Shown here piece after piece: positions 1-7,837 of a stretch of 29,104 nt of DNA. Below the pieces are notes generated by a model that saw only the letters and a list, made by a program, of their open reading frames with translations, was not told the DNA's origin and ran no database searches. The position numbers were made by a program, and so were the translations under genes. Within the stretch, counting starts at the first letter, position 1; each line of letters starts with the position of its first letter. Source of the DNA: a virus; IMG/VR virus record IMGVR_UViG_3300036770_001375, positions 1 through 29,104 of that record; one strand, given 5' to 3'.

Positions 1-881
1 TCATACTGACCAGTTGAATGATTGAAAAAACACATTTTCGTTGAATATCTTCCCATTCTGAGACCAGTAATCAAATCAATTTCAGATCCGTAAGTTATGC
101 TTGAAATTGTAAATCTGTCATCTGCTCCATCTGATTGATTGACAATCTTTTCAACATATGGACCCCATGGTTTTCCATCATAAGAACCGGTTGGTTTCTC
201 AGAACATAACGTATCAACAGAAAAGAAGTTAAATCCTCTTCTATTTTCCCAGAAGAAATATCCAGCACTTCCAGAAACTTTTTGTTCTTGTTCTTGAGTT
301 GGTGTGTTTGAAGTATTTGATGAAGTTTTTGGTTTTGGATTTATAGCTGGAACACTCTTTGCCATTAACATTGATGCCACATCAAAAACTCTTCTTCTCG
401 CAGCAATCAATCTTGTGGAAAAAAGACATGGTTCGGAATAGAATGTCTTTTGTGTTTTCAAGATTTCTTTCAGCATCTTTGCGATGATCTCATCTGGTTT
501 TCCTTCCAGCGGTTGAACAATTCTGGCAAATTCATCATTCAATGCTTCTTCCGAAACCAATCCTAATGTATATGCTTGATCTTGGTTCTTGACATATCTA
601 TTAGCAATTTTCCAGACACGCATTGTATATTCAAGTCCATCGGGATCAGCATTTGTTTTTACCTTAGCTCTTACAATTTCTCCACCTTGAATTGGCAACT
701 TATTCAATAGACCGCCGCTATCAACGACGATCATTGATCCCATCACACAAGGATAATCCACGCTTTCAATATAAGAAAACACCTGAACAAGTTGCTTGAT
801 TTGATATCCCTTAGATCCATCACCTGGGGAAATTATGACACTTGAAAGTTGGAAGTCAGTTGTTGATTGAAATTCTGCCAT
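1..881 (-). CDS. Baseplate hub protein, gp27-like (3' end outside window)
   Basis: The frame is open from an ATG at 881 to the window edge, giving 293 residues with the C-terminus missing. It starts 2 bases after the stop of the 982-aa gene, so the two are co-transcribed. I see a beta-rich N-terminus with VVDSGGLLNKLP near residue 55, then RVWKIANRYV and a LEGKPDEIIAKML helix near residue 135. A low-complexity Ser/Thr/Pro/Gln linker follows around residues 190-210, and then a second domain with YFFWENRRGFNFFSVD. T4 gp27 has a comparable order: a beta domain, an acidic helix (ESIKEML), then a FVFVW-type strand. Position after the chaperone and tape-measure genes also fits a hub protein at the distal tail end. 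The gp27 assignment is inferred from pattern and synteny; it could be another hub or distal-tail protein. Confidence 0.55.
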   Translation of the reverse strand, partial: MAEFQSTTDFQLSSVIISPGDGSKGYQIKQLVQVFSYIESVDYPCVMGSMIVVDSGGLLNKLPIQGGEIVRAKVKTNADPDGLEYTMRVWKIANRYVKNQDQAYTLGLVSEEALNDEFARIVQPLEGKPDEIIAKMLKEILKTQKTFYSEPCLFSTRLIAARRRVFDVASMLMAKSVPAINPKPKTSSNTSNTPTQEQEQKVSGSAGYFFWENRRGFNFFSVDTLCSEKPTGSYDGKPWGPYVEKIVNQSDGADDRFTISSITYGSEIDLITGLRMGRYSTKMCFFNHSTGQY

Positions 882-883
882 GT

Positions 884-3832
884 TTATCTCCTGGCAGCCT
901 TCCAATTAAACAAAGTATTAGAAGCAGTTGCTCCAGGAGATAGAGAATTGCTCATTGGAGATGCTTGTTGACCACCAGGACCACCATAAATGTTATTAAT
1001 GATGTTGCCAGTTGGAGTGTTCATGCCCATGGCCATCATGGATACTTGTCCAGATGCTTGTGCTAAACTTGCTCCAGTATTTTGATTTGCTGGTGCTGCC
1101 TGTAAAGAACCAGGAGAAGATCCCGATCCTCTACTGCCTCCTTGTCCTCCACCTGCAGGTCGCGCTGCAGCAACATCTGGATTTTTTGATGTTGCTGACG
1201 CCAGAAAATTCAATGGATTGACAGTTCCAGAAAAACCAAATCCACCCTGTCCTTTTCGTATTTCATAATGAATTACGCCTGTATCAGTTTCTCCTTGAAC
1301 AATTGGAGTACCAGCAGAAACTTTCTGCCCCTGTTGTACTAAAACTTTTGCTCCTTCTGCTATTCGTTCAGTAACTTTTAATTGTTCATTGTAAATATCA
1401 ACATAATTTCCATATCCAGAAGGATCATATCCAATTTTAACTACAGTGCCACCAATTCTACTGTAAAATTTTTCATTACCACTTATATCAAAATCAACAC
1501 CAGCATGTTTTCTTCCCCCATCTCTGCCAGCTCCATATGCTTGCCCATGCATTGTTCCAGTTTTTGGAAGTGCTGGTAATCTTCCGGTGCTTAAAACAGA
1601 AGGAGCAGTAGAAACAGCATTTAATGACGCAGCCTTCGTTCCTTGTGCTGCTCCAAAGAAATAATTTCCACCCTGAGATCTTCTTCTTGATCCCTCTGTT
1701 TGATATCCCCTGAATGACATTGCTCCACCAACAAATTGAGCAGACGATTTTGACATTGCTCCGCTTGTCTCAAAATCAGCAAGAACTTTAGATGCTTCTG
1801 ATCCACTACCAGCACCAAATAATTTTTGAAGTTCTGCTAATCCATTTGGTTTTCCAGCAATTTCTAAAAGTTTTGCTTTTCTTTCAGCAGCATTTTTTCC
1901 TAATTTTTCTCGGATTTTTCCATATTTGGCATCTGCGGCATCATCTCCTGTTTTTCTGTCATAGATGGCAGCAGCAAATGGACTAAATTGACCTTGTGCT
2001 GTGATTTGATCAAATAAAGTAGTTCCGTATGCCTTCATGGAACCACCAGATTTTGCGTTAGCAGTTCTATTCAACATTACTTGGAAAGTGTCAGCGGCAG
2101 TTTGACCACCTCCACCTTCTAAAGTAGATAAAAATGCTGCGGCATTTCTCTCAGCAGTACTGCCTCCAATGCCACCATCCAAATAATCTGCTGGATTTCC
2201 AAAAGGAGCAGCTTGAGCAGCACCACCAAGTAAAGAAGTCAAAGTTCCGCTAAAAAGACCTCCAAGAACACCACTAATTTTACTCCAAACATTAGCAAGA
2301 CCTTTACCTAATTTTTCAGCACCACCTTCATTTTCATAATACTGTCTCAGTCCTTGTGATTGAATTTTCGCAAAATCTCTACTATTTGCTTTTTGAGCAT
2401 CAATCATTCCTTCACCAAACAACTTAAACATTTGCTTGGATTTTGCTTTGTCGCCACCAACCAAACCACCTTCAGCATATCCTTTGCCTCCAGTTGGTTT
2501 GTTAGCCCCACCACCCATTGCGTTCATTGCCAATAATGTACCTCTACCCCAGGCATTACCAGCAGAGTTGCTCATTACAACTTCGCCTTCATCAGCACGA
2601 ATGGGAACATCATCAACAACACTCTTCTTACCACCAGTAACAAGACCACCTCTAGCCATTCCAGAAGCAGCATCTTTTGCCATTAGGGCAGCATCAATAC
2701 CAAGAGACGCTGCTGTTCCAAAACCAGGAACCGTACTTGCTGCCCCCGATGCCAATTCCATTCCAGCACCAGCCCAGTCGCCTCTCATTGCTCTACCAGC
2801 AGCAAATAGTCCACCAAGACCCAATCCAAGCAATGGAACTTTTTTACCAGCGATACCAAGTGCCTTTAGACCCAATTTGCCAGCAATCTTAGATCCCATT
2901 TTGGCACCTTGTTTTCCAGCAACCTTTGCTCCATAGCGAGTTGCCATTCTACCAATACCACGTTTTGCTATGGCATTCGCTGCCACTTTGCCACCAAAAC
3001 CAAGACCAGGACCACCTCCAGCGCCACCACCCATTCCTCCTTGAGCAGCATTTCCTCCCAACTGAATGCCCCCAGATGGAGTAAGAAATCCGGAATTATC
3101 TACTGCTCCTTCTAATGATTTTTCTTCATCTCTTGCTAATGCTCTATTTGCTAAAGTATCTGCTTTTGCTGCTTCCTTATCAGAAATTTGTTTTTGTGCT
3201 GCTGTTTGTGCTTTTACAGCATCAACAAGAGATGTTACTACTTTAGTAAGATTTTCTACAGATCCTACAACCGCCTCATCGCCTTTAGTTACCAAAGAAG
3301 CACTTGAAATGCCAGAAGCTCCAGCAGATGCTACACTCGCAGTAGCATTCATCTGTGATTTTGATTTTTTCAGATAATCTTTTCTTTCTTCCGAACTTAA
3401 ATATCTGCCGGTTTCTGGATCTACACCAGTTTGTGCTGCTTTGAAAAATACTTCACTATCTAATTTTTTGGGAGCAGCAGAAATACCAGGAATATTTGTA
3501 AATGTTCCGCCTTTTGATGGAGCAGCAGGAGGTAACGCAGGTCTTCCTTGAGCAACAATATTACTTGAACCAGCACCAATCATTTTGGCAACTGGAGAAC
3601 CTTTAAGCATAGTTGCTGCTTTTGGTTCTTGTTTTTGCCCTACTTCAGTAACTCTTACTGCTTTTACTGATGGATCATAGATATCTGGTTTTGGAGTTGT
3701 TGCTAATGCGCCACCTTTTTCTTTTTCTTCTTTCTCTTCTTTCTCTTTGTTTAATTTTTTCCACAACCATTCAACGTTTCTCCAGAAGTTATCTCCTGAT
3801 ACTGGTGTAGGTGTTAGAAAACCGTGTGCCAT
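884..3832 (-). CDS. Tape-measure-like tail protein with SleB-like and M23 domains
   Basis: This is a 982-aa protein. Residues 1-40 end in a charged Lys/Glu run. Residues 270-390 are rich in Gly, Ala and Lys with hydrophobic stretches (LLGLGLGGLFAAG). Two Gly-rich ARGGLVTGG and YAEGGLVGG motifs, with VPIRADEGEVVMS between them, match a pattern common in phage tape measures. Residues about 560-660 (TLEGGGGQTAADTFQVMLNR, then QGQFSPF) resemble the cell-wall hydrolase SleB family. Residues about 765-875 are an M23 (LytM-type) fold, with Zn ligands H776 and D780 (HAGVD) and H855. The usual catalytic histidines appear replaced by E826 and V853. The start codon overlaps the stop of the gp26 extension frame as TAATG. 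Lying directly after a frameshifted chaperone pair is the classical tape-measure position. Function as tape measure with penetration domains is inferred; it would otherwise be called a virion peptidoglycan-hydrolase protein. Confidence 0.65.
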   Translation of the reverse strand: MAHGFLTPTPVSGDNFWRNVEWLWKKLNKEKEEKEEKEKGGALATTPKPDIYDPSVKAVRVTEVGQKQEPKAATMLKGSPVAKMIGAGSSNIVAQGRPALPPAAPSKGGTFTNIPGISAAPKKLDSEVFFKAAQTGVDPETGRYLSSEERKDYLKKSKSQMNATASVASAGASGISSASLVTKGDEAVVGSVENLTKVVTSLVDAVKAQTAAQKQISDKEAAKADTLANRALARDEEKSLEGAVDNSGFLTPSGGIQLGGNAAQGGMGGGAGGGPGLGFGGKVAANAIAKRGIGRMATRYGAKVAGKQGAKMGSKIAGKLGLKALGIAGKKVPLLGLGLGGLFAAGRAMRGDWAGAGMELASGAASTVPGFGTAASLGIDAALMAKDAASGMARGGLVTGGKKSVVDDVPIRADEGEVVMSNSAGNAWGRGTLLAMNAMGGGANKPTGGKGYAEGGLVGGDKAKSKQMFKLFGEGMIDAQKANSRDFAKIQSQGLRQYYENEGGAEKLGKGLANVWSKISGVLGGLFSGTLTSLLGGAAQAAPFGNPADYLDGGIGGSTAERNAAAFLSTLEGGGGQTAADTFQVMLNRTANAKSGGSMKAYGTTLFDQITAQGQFSPFAAAIYDRKTGDDAADAKYGKIREKLGKNAAERKAKLLEIAGKPNGLAELQKLFGAGSGSEASKVLADFETSGAMSKSSAQFVGGAMSFRGYQTEGSRRRSQGGNYFFGAAQGTKAASLNAVSTAPSVLSTGRLPALPKTGTMHGQAYGAGRDGGRKHAGVDFDISGNEKFYSRIGGTVVKIGYDPSGYGNYVDIYNEQLKVTERIAEGAKVLVQQGQKVSAGTPIVQGETDTGVIHYEIRKGQGGFGFSGTVNPLNFLASATSKNPDVAAARPAGGGQGGSRGSGSSPGSLQAAPANQNTGASLAQASGQVSMMAMGMNTPTGNIINNIYGGPGGQQASPMSNSLSPGATASNTLFNWKAARR

Positions 3833-4020
3833 TAGCGTTGTGCTGCTCGTTCTTGTTCTTGTTTAACTTGATCCAGATACTGCATCAGAAGAGTAGTATA
3901 AACCTGCCTCTCCCAAGGCATCATATTTTCAATGTCAGTCAAGCTATATTTATGGTGCTGCATCAAGGCAAAGTTAGTTTTATAGTACCCTTCCAAACTA
4001 TTATGGAAGAGTGCTATCCG
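3832..4020 (-). CDS. -1 frameshift extension of gp26 (gp51-like chaperone domain)
   Basis: This frame is open from the slippery site at the end of gp26 and runs 62 codons to a TAA that shares one base with the ATG of the tape-measure candidate. No good independent start exists near its beginning; the first ATG is about 20 codons in and has no clear Shine-Dalgarno sequence. The translated segment contains LMQHHKYSLTDIENMMPWER near its middle and a charged helical tail rich in Gln and Glu. Short basic helix and 'MPW' patterns of this kind are typical of the second domain of tail-assembly chaperones. Read with gp26, the fusion would be 299 residues. T4 has separate adjacent genes 26 and 51 here, so this segment may correspond to gp51. 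That equivalence is inference. Confidence 0.7.
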   Translation of the reverse strand, partial: RIALFHNSLEGYYKTNFALMQHHKYSLTDIENMMPWERQVYTTLLMQYLDQVKQEQERAAQR

Positions 4021-4730
4021 AAAAAATTTGTTAATCCTACAATTGTATATTCTGATGTTACACCTGTTTTTGGATTTTTCAGTGAGAATGTGTGCTCAAG
4101 TCTTGGTGTTTCATCAAAAAATTGTTTAACCTGTTCAAATTCTTTGTTTGTCAGACCTTCAATCCATTCAATAAATTCTTTCTTGCTGGTAGTTGAGCTA
4201 TCATAGACTTCTTCGTTATCAAATATCTGATCAACACAGGATGCCATTGCTTCAATCACACTGTCTGCTGTTGGTGAAGCACCAAGAATTGAATTTCTGA
4301 CAAAATCATCAAATGCCGGATATTTCATAATCATACCAGTTGTGTCAGAAAGCATAATTTTATTACTATGACCTTCTGGTTTTGTGACAGTAACTTTTGT
4401 GAGATCTAAGACATATTTTACAACGGTCTCTTCATCATCTCTACAAGTGATATTCATCTCAACTGTTTCTCCAACGGAAACAGCACGAATTTGTAGAAAA
4501 ATGTATTCTAAGTCAAAAGATGGCAATTCTTCAATTTTGATGCCTTTTGTAAGAATACAATTTTTAAGTAATGTCTTAAGTGCGTCTTCTACCGCTTTTT
4601 CATCATTTGTTTCCAGTGCCAACAAAAGTAGTTTTTCTTCTTTTACTACAAATGGGCGATATTTGATTTTTTTACCAGATGATGGAATTTCTAGCTCGTA
4701 AGTTGGAAGAGCGTGTTGTGGTAATGCCAT
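4014..4730 (-). CDS. 26: gp26-like baseplate hub / tail assembly chaperone
   Basis: This is a 238-aa protein starting MALPQHALPTYELEIPSSGK, which matches the T4 gp26 family (Pfam T4_baseplate). The family is characterised by a conserved PSxxKxIxYRPFxVKEEK N-terminus followed by helices. In T4, gp26 takes part in hub assembly inside the baseplate. Length is close to T4 gp26 (208 aa). The gene has a late-promoter-like CTAAATA about 25 bases upstream and lies between gp54 and the 982-aa gene. Its last codons, AAT TTT TTC GGA TAG, form a slippery run that could divert ribosomes into the -1 frame. That would make gp26 the short form of a chaperone pair. Family identification is firm; the chaperone role is inferred from the frameshift signature and gene order. 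Confidence 0.85.
   Translation of the reverse strand: MALPQHALPTYELEIPSSGKKIKYRPFVVKEEKLLLLALETNDEKAVEDALKTLLKNCILTKGIKIEELPSFDLEYIFLQIRAVSVGETVEMNITCRDDEETVVKYVLDLTKVTVTKPEGHSNKIMLSDTTGMIMKYPAFDDFVRNSILGASPTADSVIEAMASCVDQIFDNEEVYDSSTTSKKEFIEWIEGLTNKEFEQVKQFFDETPRLEHTFSLKNPKTGVTSEYTIVGLTNFFG
4020..4026 (-). promoter_or_regulatory. Programmed -1 frameshift heptamer T TTT TTC
   Basis: In the gp26 reading frame the minus strand reads A AAT TTT TTC GGA TAG. T TTT TTC is a canonical X XXY YYZ slippery heptamer. The preceding A AAT TTT (4023-4029) is a second overlapping one. A one-base slip back on TTT TTC gives TTT TTT CGG ATA and bypasses the gp26 stop two codons downstream. The -1 frame then stays open for 62 codons. 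I did not establish a downstream stimulatory pseudoknot. Confidence 0.7.
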
Positions 4731-4754
4731 TATACCTAAATCAGATCATATGTA

Positions 4755-4761
4755 TATTTAG
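4755..4761 (-). promoter_or_regulatory. Late promoter element CTAAATA upstream of gp26
   Basis: The minus strand reads ACTAAATATAC about 25 bases before the gp26 ATG. It is a one-base variant of the T4 late promoter core TATAAATA, and it recurs upstream of other genes in this window, including gp4 (5547-5553) and psbA (16368-16374). Such elements need the phage late sigma factor and the gp33 coactivator. Confidence 0.55.
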
Positions 4762-4822
4762 TGCGTCTTTTTTGACGATTTTTTGGCGGAAAAAATTTTT
4801 CGGGTTTTGAGGAATTCAGATA

Positions 4823-5545
4823 TCAATTTCGGTTTCCAGGAACCACTCGTTGCTCTACGTCTTTCTTCTGAGATGGATTATACATTCCGTTGAGTGTTCC
4901 TGCTACAGATGTAATGTCATTTGGAATTGTATAATGTCTCGCATATGAGAATTGTGCTGAGACTTTTGCTATCTGCGAATTGCCATATGATAATGGAACA
5001 GCATCAACAGCATAAGGGTATGCTTCTTCTAAAACATAGGTGAGAGGAACTCTTTGATTTGGAGCATATGGACCTTGCTCCGTTTTGCTAATCAAAATAG
5101 TTCTGGCATATTCATTTTTGTATCTCAATCTAATTGATCTATTTCTTGCTCGTGGATTTGTGGATGCTAAAGACTGAATTTGCGCGAGAGATTTATTAGT
5201 CAATTGATCACTAAATTCTTTACTTTGACCACTAAAAATAAAATCCATCCACTTGTTCAAAAATTTCAAAGCAGATAAATTAGCATCTAACATAAACCCA
5301 AATTGGATCTCGGTGTATACTCTGGTATGAGGGTACTGAACTGATCCACTACCAAGATACAAACCATTGATAGACCCCTGAGCAGTGTTTGTATTTGGTA
5401 GTTGAGCTTCATCACAAAACAAAGAAACAATCTCATTAATACCATCATAAAGAACTGGTGGATTAATGATTTTTACTTCAAAATTATTGCTAAATGACAT
5501 TCCGCCATACTTAGCTACCGTGTTGATGAAGCTATTAATAGACAC
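4823..5545 (-). CDS. 54: gp54-like baseplate tail tube initiator
   Basis: This is a 240-aa protein starting MSINSFINTVAKYGGMSFSN. The organisation is a short N-terminal helix, KYGGMSFSNNFEV, a beta-rich core with FCDEAQLPN, then PHTRVYTEIQFGFMLD and FLNKWMDFIF. This is the tube-like fold signature shared by T4 gp19 and gp54. T4 gp54 (320 aa) sits on the baseplate hub, with gp48, and starts polymerisation of the gp19 tail tube. The start codon is GTG (5545-5543), with a weak AGG upstream and no better alternative. A CATAAATA late element lies 27 bases upstream. It is divergent from gp4 and just upstream of gp26. In T4, 48 and 54 are adjacent; here they lie on opposite arms of the divergent promoter. 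A tail-tube paralogue other than gp54 is possible but less likely. Confidence 0.72.
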   Translation of the reverse strand: MSINSFINTVAKYGGMSFSNNFEVKIINPPVLYDGINEIVSLFCDEAQLPNTNTAQGSINGLYLGSGSVQYPHTRVYTEIQFGFMLDANLSALKFLNKWMDFIFSGQSKEFSDQLTNKSLAQIQSLASTNPRARNRSIRLRYKNEYARTILISKTEQGPYAPNQRVPLTYVLEEAYPYAVDAVPLSYGNSQIAKVSAQFSYARHYTIPNDITSVAGTLNGMYNPSQKKDVEQRVVPGNRN

Positions 5546-5546
5546 A

Positions 5547-5553
5547 CTAAATA
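5547..5553 (+). promoter_or_regulatory. Late promoter element CTAAATA for the gp4-gp53 operon
   Basis: ACTAAATACC lies 23 bases before the gp4 ATG on the plus strand. T4-type late start sites fall about 6-7 bases downstream of the element, which would give a leader of under 20 bases. Confidence 0.55.
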
Positions 5554-5571
5554 CCTATGTTGGTCCAACTA

Positions 5572-5578
5572 TATTTAT
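5572..5578 (-). promoter_or_regulatory. Late promoter element ATAAATA for the gp54 operon
   Basis: The minus strand reads CCATAAATATAG, 27 bases before the GTG start of gp54. It matches the NATAAATA form of the T4-like late promoter. It overlaps the start codon of the opposing gp4 gene, so the two divergent late promoters are packed into about 32 bases. Confidence 0.6.
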
Positions 5579-6008
5579 GGCATACTCTGGATTATACAAA
5601 CCCGTAAATCCCAGCAAGTATCGCGGAAACCCAACTCGTGTTATCTATAGATCTCTATGGGAACGAAAGTTCATGGTTTTCTGTGATAACAATCCCAGCA
5701 TCATTGAATGGGGTAGCGAAGAGGTAATCATTCCATATCGTGCCCCAGATGGAAAAGTGAGAAGATACTATCCAGATTTCTACATTAAGGTCCGTGAAAA
5801 GGATGGCAAGATCTCCAAGTATATCATAGAAATTAAACCTAAAAGACAGACACAACCACCGAATGAAAAAAATAGACGAACCAGTGCCTATCGTGAAGCA
5901 GTTTTAACATACGCAAAGAACCAAGCTAAATGGTCTGCTGCTCGTGAGTATTGTGAAGATAGGCAAATGAACTTCTTGATACTCACCGAAGACCATTTAG
6001 GAGTATAA
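5577..6008 (+). CDS. 4: gp4 head completion protein, TnsA-like nuclease fold
   Basis: This 143-aa protein matches T4 gp4 (50/65), the head completion protein needed before tails join filled capsids. The start MAYSGLYKPVNPSKYRGNP is chosen because the T4-family conservation begins there and it follows the late promoter. Upstream in-frame codons would overlap gp54. Conserved motifs are YRSLWERKFMVFCD (active-site-type Glu), YYPDFYIK (Asp) and YIIEIKPK (Glu-x-Lys). Together they form the PD-(D/E)XK arrangement of the TnsA N-terminal endonuclease family. Length is about that of T4 gp4 (150 aa). It is the first gene of a four-gene plus-strand operon and ends 2 bases before the next start codon. 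Confidence 0.88.
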   Translation: MAYSGLYKPVNPSKYRGNPTRVIYRSLWERKFMVFCDNNPSIIEWGSEEVIIPYRAPDGKVRRYYPDFYIKVREKDGKISKYIIEIKPKRQTQPPNEKNRRTSAYREAVLTYAKNQAKWSAAREYCEDRQMNFLILTEDHLGV

Positions 6009-6010
6009 CG

Positions 6011-6697
6011 ATGGCACAAGGATTTGGAGAAATTCAAAGAAATAAAGTCAACAAAGAACCAGGATACAAAACATTATTTGAAAGAGTAACAGCAGCAACT
6101 GGCGGAGAAAAGAAAAGTTACAGTTGGTATCTTGCTGCGGTAAAATCAGAGGCAGGAAAATACAAGAAAAATTTTAACAAATATACTTTAGATGAGAAAG
6201 GAGATAAGACAGGACTTGTAGAGGAACAAGATCAAAATCAACTTAGAAAATATGTTGTTGAAGGTCACCTTTACATGTTTGAATACAAGGCAAAGATGAA
6301 ATGGTTGCCTTACTATGATAGATTTCCTCTTGTTTATATAATTAAGTCACAAAAAGAAGAGTTCTGGGGTGCTAATTTACATTACCTTCCAATCAAAAAG
6401 CGAATAATCTGTGTCAAGAAATTGATGGAAGGAAAGATTGATATACCTAAGGTGTGTTTCCATAAATATATACACGCTCACGTTGATGGTTTGTATATTG
6501 ATCTCGCTACAATTGAATGGGACACTGCCATTCTATTGCCTACTGAAGATTTTGTGAAGGATGTTAGAGGAGTGAAGTTTCCAATCAGTAAAGAGGAAGT
6601 TTGGAAGGAAACGAGCGAAAAATATTATGACAAAATCACTGGTCACAGAATTGTAAAAGGATACGGAACAAAACAAAGTAGGGAGATGTCACAGTAA
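6011..6697 (+). CDS. Probable gp2-like DNA end protector / head assembly protein
   Basis: This is a 228-aa protein. Its central block reads GHLYMFEYKAKMKWLPYYDR, then FPLVYII and GANLHYLP, followed by a C-terminal EWDTAILLPTEDF. I know this pattern (LPYYDxFPLV, then a GxNxHYLP strand and a late EWD-A-LP motif) from a protein widely conserved in marine T4-like phages. It is often annotated as a DNA end protector (T4 gp2) or a virion protein. Position next to gp4 fits, since genes 2 and 4 adjoin in T4. It begins 2 bases after gp4, and its stop overlaps the ATG of gp48. The specific gp2 role is not proven by any motif I can see, so treat the call as a conserved assembly protein with a tentative name. 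Confidence 0.5.
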   Translation: MAQGFGEIQRNKVNKEPGYKTLFERVTAATGGEKKSYSWYLAAVKSEAGKYKKNFNKYTLDEKGDKTGLVEEQDQNQLRKYVVEGHLYMFEYKAKMKWLPYYDRFPLVYIIKSQKEEFWGANLHYLPIKKRIICVKKLMEGKIDIPKVCFHKYIHAHVDGLYIDLATIEWDTAILLPTEDFVKDVRGVKFPISKEEVWKETSEKYYDKITGHRIVKGYGTKQSREMSQ

Positions 6698-7836
6698 TGG
6701 GATATGGATATGAGATGGGTCAAGAAGGATTACCTCCTATAGGCGGAACAATCTCACCCCAGACACAATTCACAGACACTTCTGGTAGACCAGTTGTTGC
6801 TCCTTCTCAGGCAGCTGCGGATAAGGCAAAAGAGGAGCAAGATAAAGCGAAGAAAGATCAAGAAAAGTTAAAAGTTAGTGGACCAAAAAATCCAACCTTA
6901 AACAAAAAAGGATTATTGAGATATCCCAGTGATCCAGAAATTGCTGCGGACACAGATTATGTTTTGTTTCAATTTTTTAAGTATAGTCCTCCATTTCAAG
7001 CAGACAGTAATGATGTGAGTAGAAATGTAAATCCAACGGCAAGTTATAATTCTTCGGCACAAGAGTATTCTCCTTCTTCTTTGCCAAATATTCTCCTTTA
7101 CATGCCAGAAGATATTAGCACTGGATTTAAAACAAATTGGACTGGTAAAAACTTTAGCAACATTGGCGCAGGAATAATGAAAGCTGCTGGAGGAGAAACT
7201 CCGGCAGATAAATTAACACAAGGTTTAACAACACTTGATGAAGCTCTAACAAAGATCGTGCCAATAGCAGGAGCTCAATTAGTTAATGCTGCGATTGGTA
7301 AGATTACTGGAGAAAGTATTTCTTTAGATGAATTTTTTGCTGGAACAAGGGGAGTTATTCTAAACCCAAATTCTGAATTATTATTCTCTGGTTTGGACAT
7401 GCGTAATTTTTCATTAAATTATAAACTTGTGCCAAGAAGTCCAGATGAAGCAACAAATATAGAAAATATTATAAAAACATTTAAAATGGGAATGCTACCG
7501 TATGGAAACTCTGATTATAGAGATCCCGGTGGTGCCGCACTAGGAAATCTATTTACTTTAGATATTGGAGCATTATTTGGTGGAGAAAATAATTCATTAT
7601 CAGCAAACTTTATAAAAGTCCCAGATGTCTGTAGAGTATCATTTATGCGAGGTGGATCTTTAAATAAAAACGTCCCACAATATAAAACTTGTGCTCTTAC
7701 TCAGGTTGATGTGAGTTATACTCCAGACGGAACATATGCTACAACAAGAGATGGACGTATGGTTGCGTATCAACTTTCATTAAACTTCCAAGAAACAAAA
7801 CTCATCTTCAGAGAAGACGTAGACGCAGGTTACTAA
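6697..7836 (+). CDS. 48: gp48-like baseplate tail tube cap
   Basis: This is a 379-aa protein, close to T4 gp48 (364 aa). Gp48 joins the tail tube to the baseplate hub with gp54. Residues about 45-65 are an Ala/Lys/Glu/Gln coiled stretch (AADKAKEEQDKAKKDQEK). The domain start LRYPSDPEIAADTDYVLFQF is the recognisable gp48 signature, followed by LLYMPEDISTGFKTNW. An Ala/Gly helical region follows, then a C-terminal tube-like beta domain (MRNFSLNYKLVPRSP, then SYTPDGTYATTRDGRMVAYQ). The ATG shares its first base with the preceding TAA (TAATG), so translation is probably coupled. The mixed glycine-rich N-terminal leader of about 40 residues is unlike T4. Confidence 0.78.
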   Translation: MGYGYEMGQEGLPPIGGTISPQTQFTDTSGRPVVAPSQAAADKAKEEQDKAKKDQEKLKVSGPKNPTLNKKGLLRYPSDPEIAADTDYVLFQFFKYSPPFQADSNDVSRNVNPTASYNSSAQEYSPSSLPNILLYMPEDISTGFKTNWTGKNFSNIGAGIMKAAGGETPADKLTQGLTTLDEALTKIVPIAGAQLVNAAIGKITGESISLDEFFAGTRGVILNPNSELLFSGLDMRNFSLNYKLVPRSPDEATNIENIIKTFKMGMLPYGNSDYRDPGGAALGNLFTLDIGALFGGENNSLSANFIKVPDVCRVSFMRGGSLNKNVPQYKTCALTQVDVSYTPDGTYATTRDGRMVAYQLSLNFQETKLIFREDVDAGY

Positions 7837-7837
7837 A

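Noticed and set aside
2436-2936. 166-aa plus-strand open frame opposite the tape-measure candidate
   Set aside because: It lies antisense to a region of strong Gly/Ala bias, has Pro/Ala-rich composition expected from the complement, and has no ribosome site.
4764-4800. Terminator between gp54 and gp26
   Set aside because: It has only a 4-bp stem (CGTC/GACG) and half of the TTGGCGG motif seen in the gp53-gp32 terminator; the matching arm is missing.
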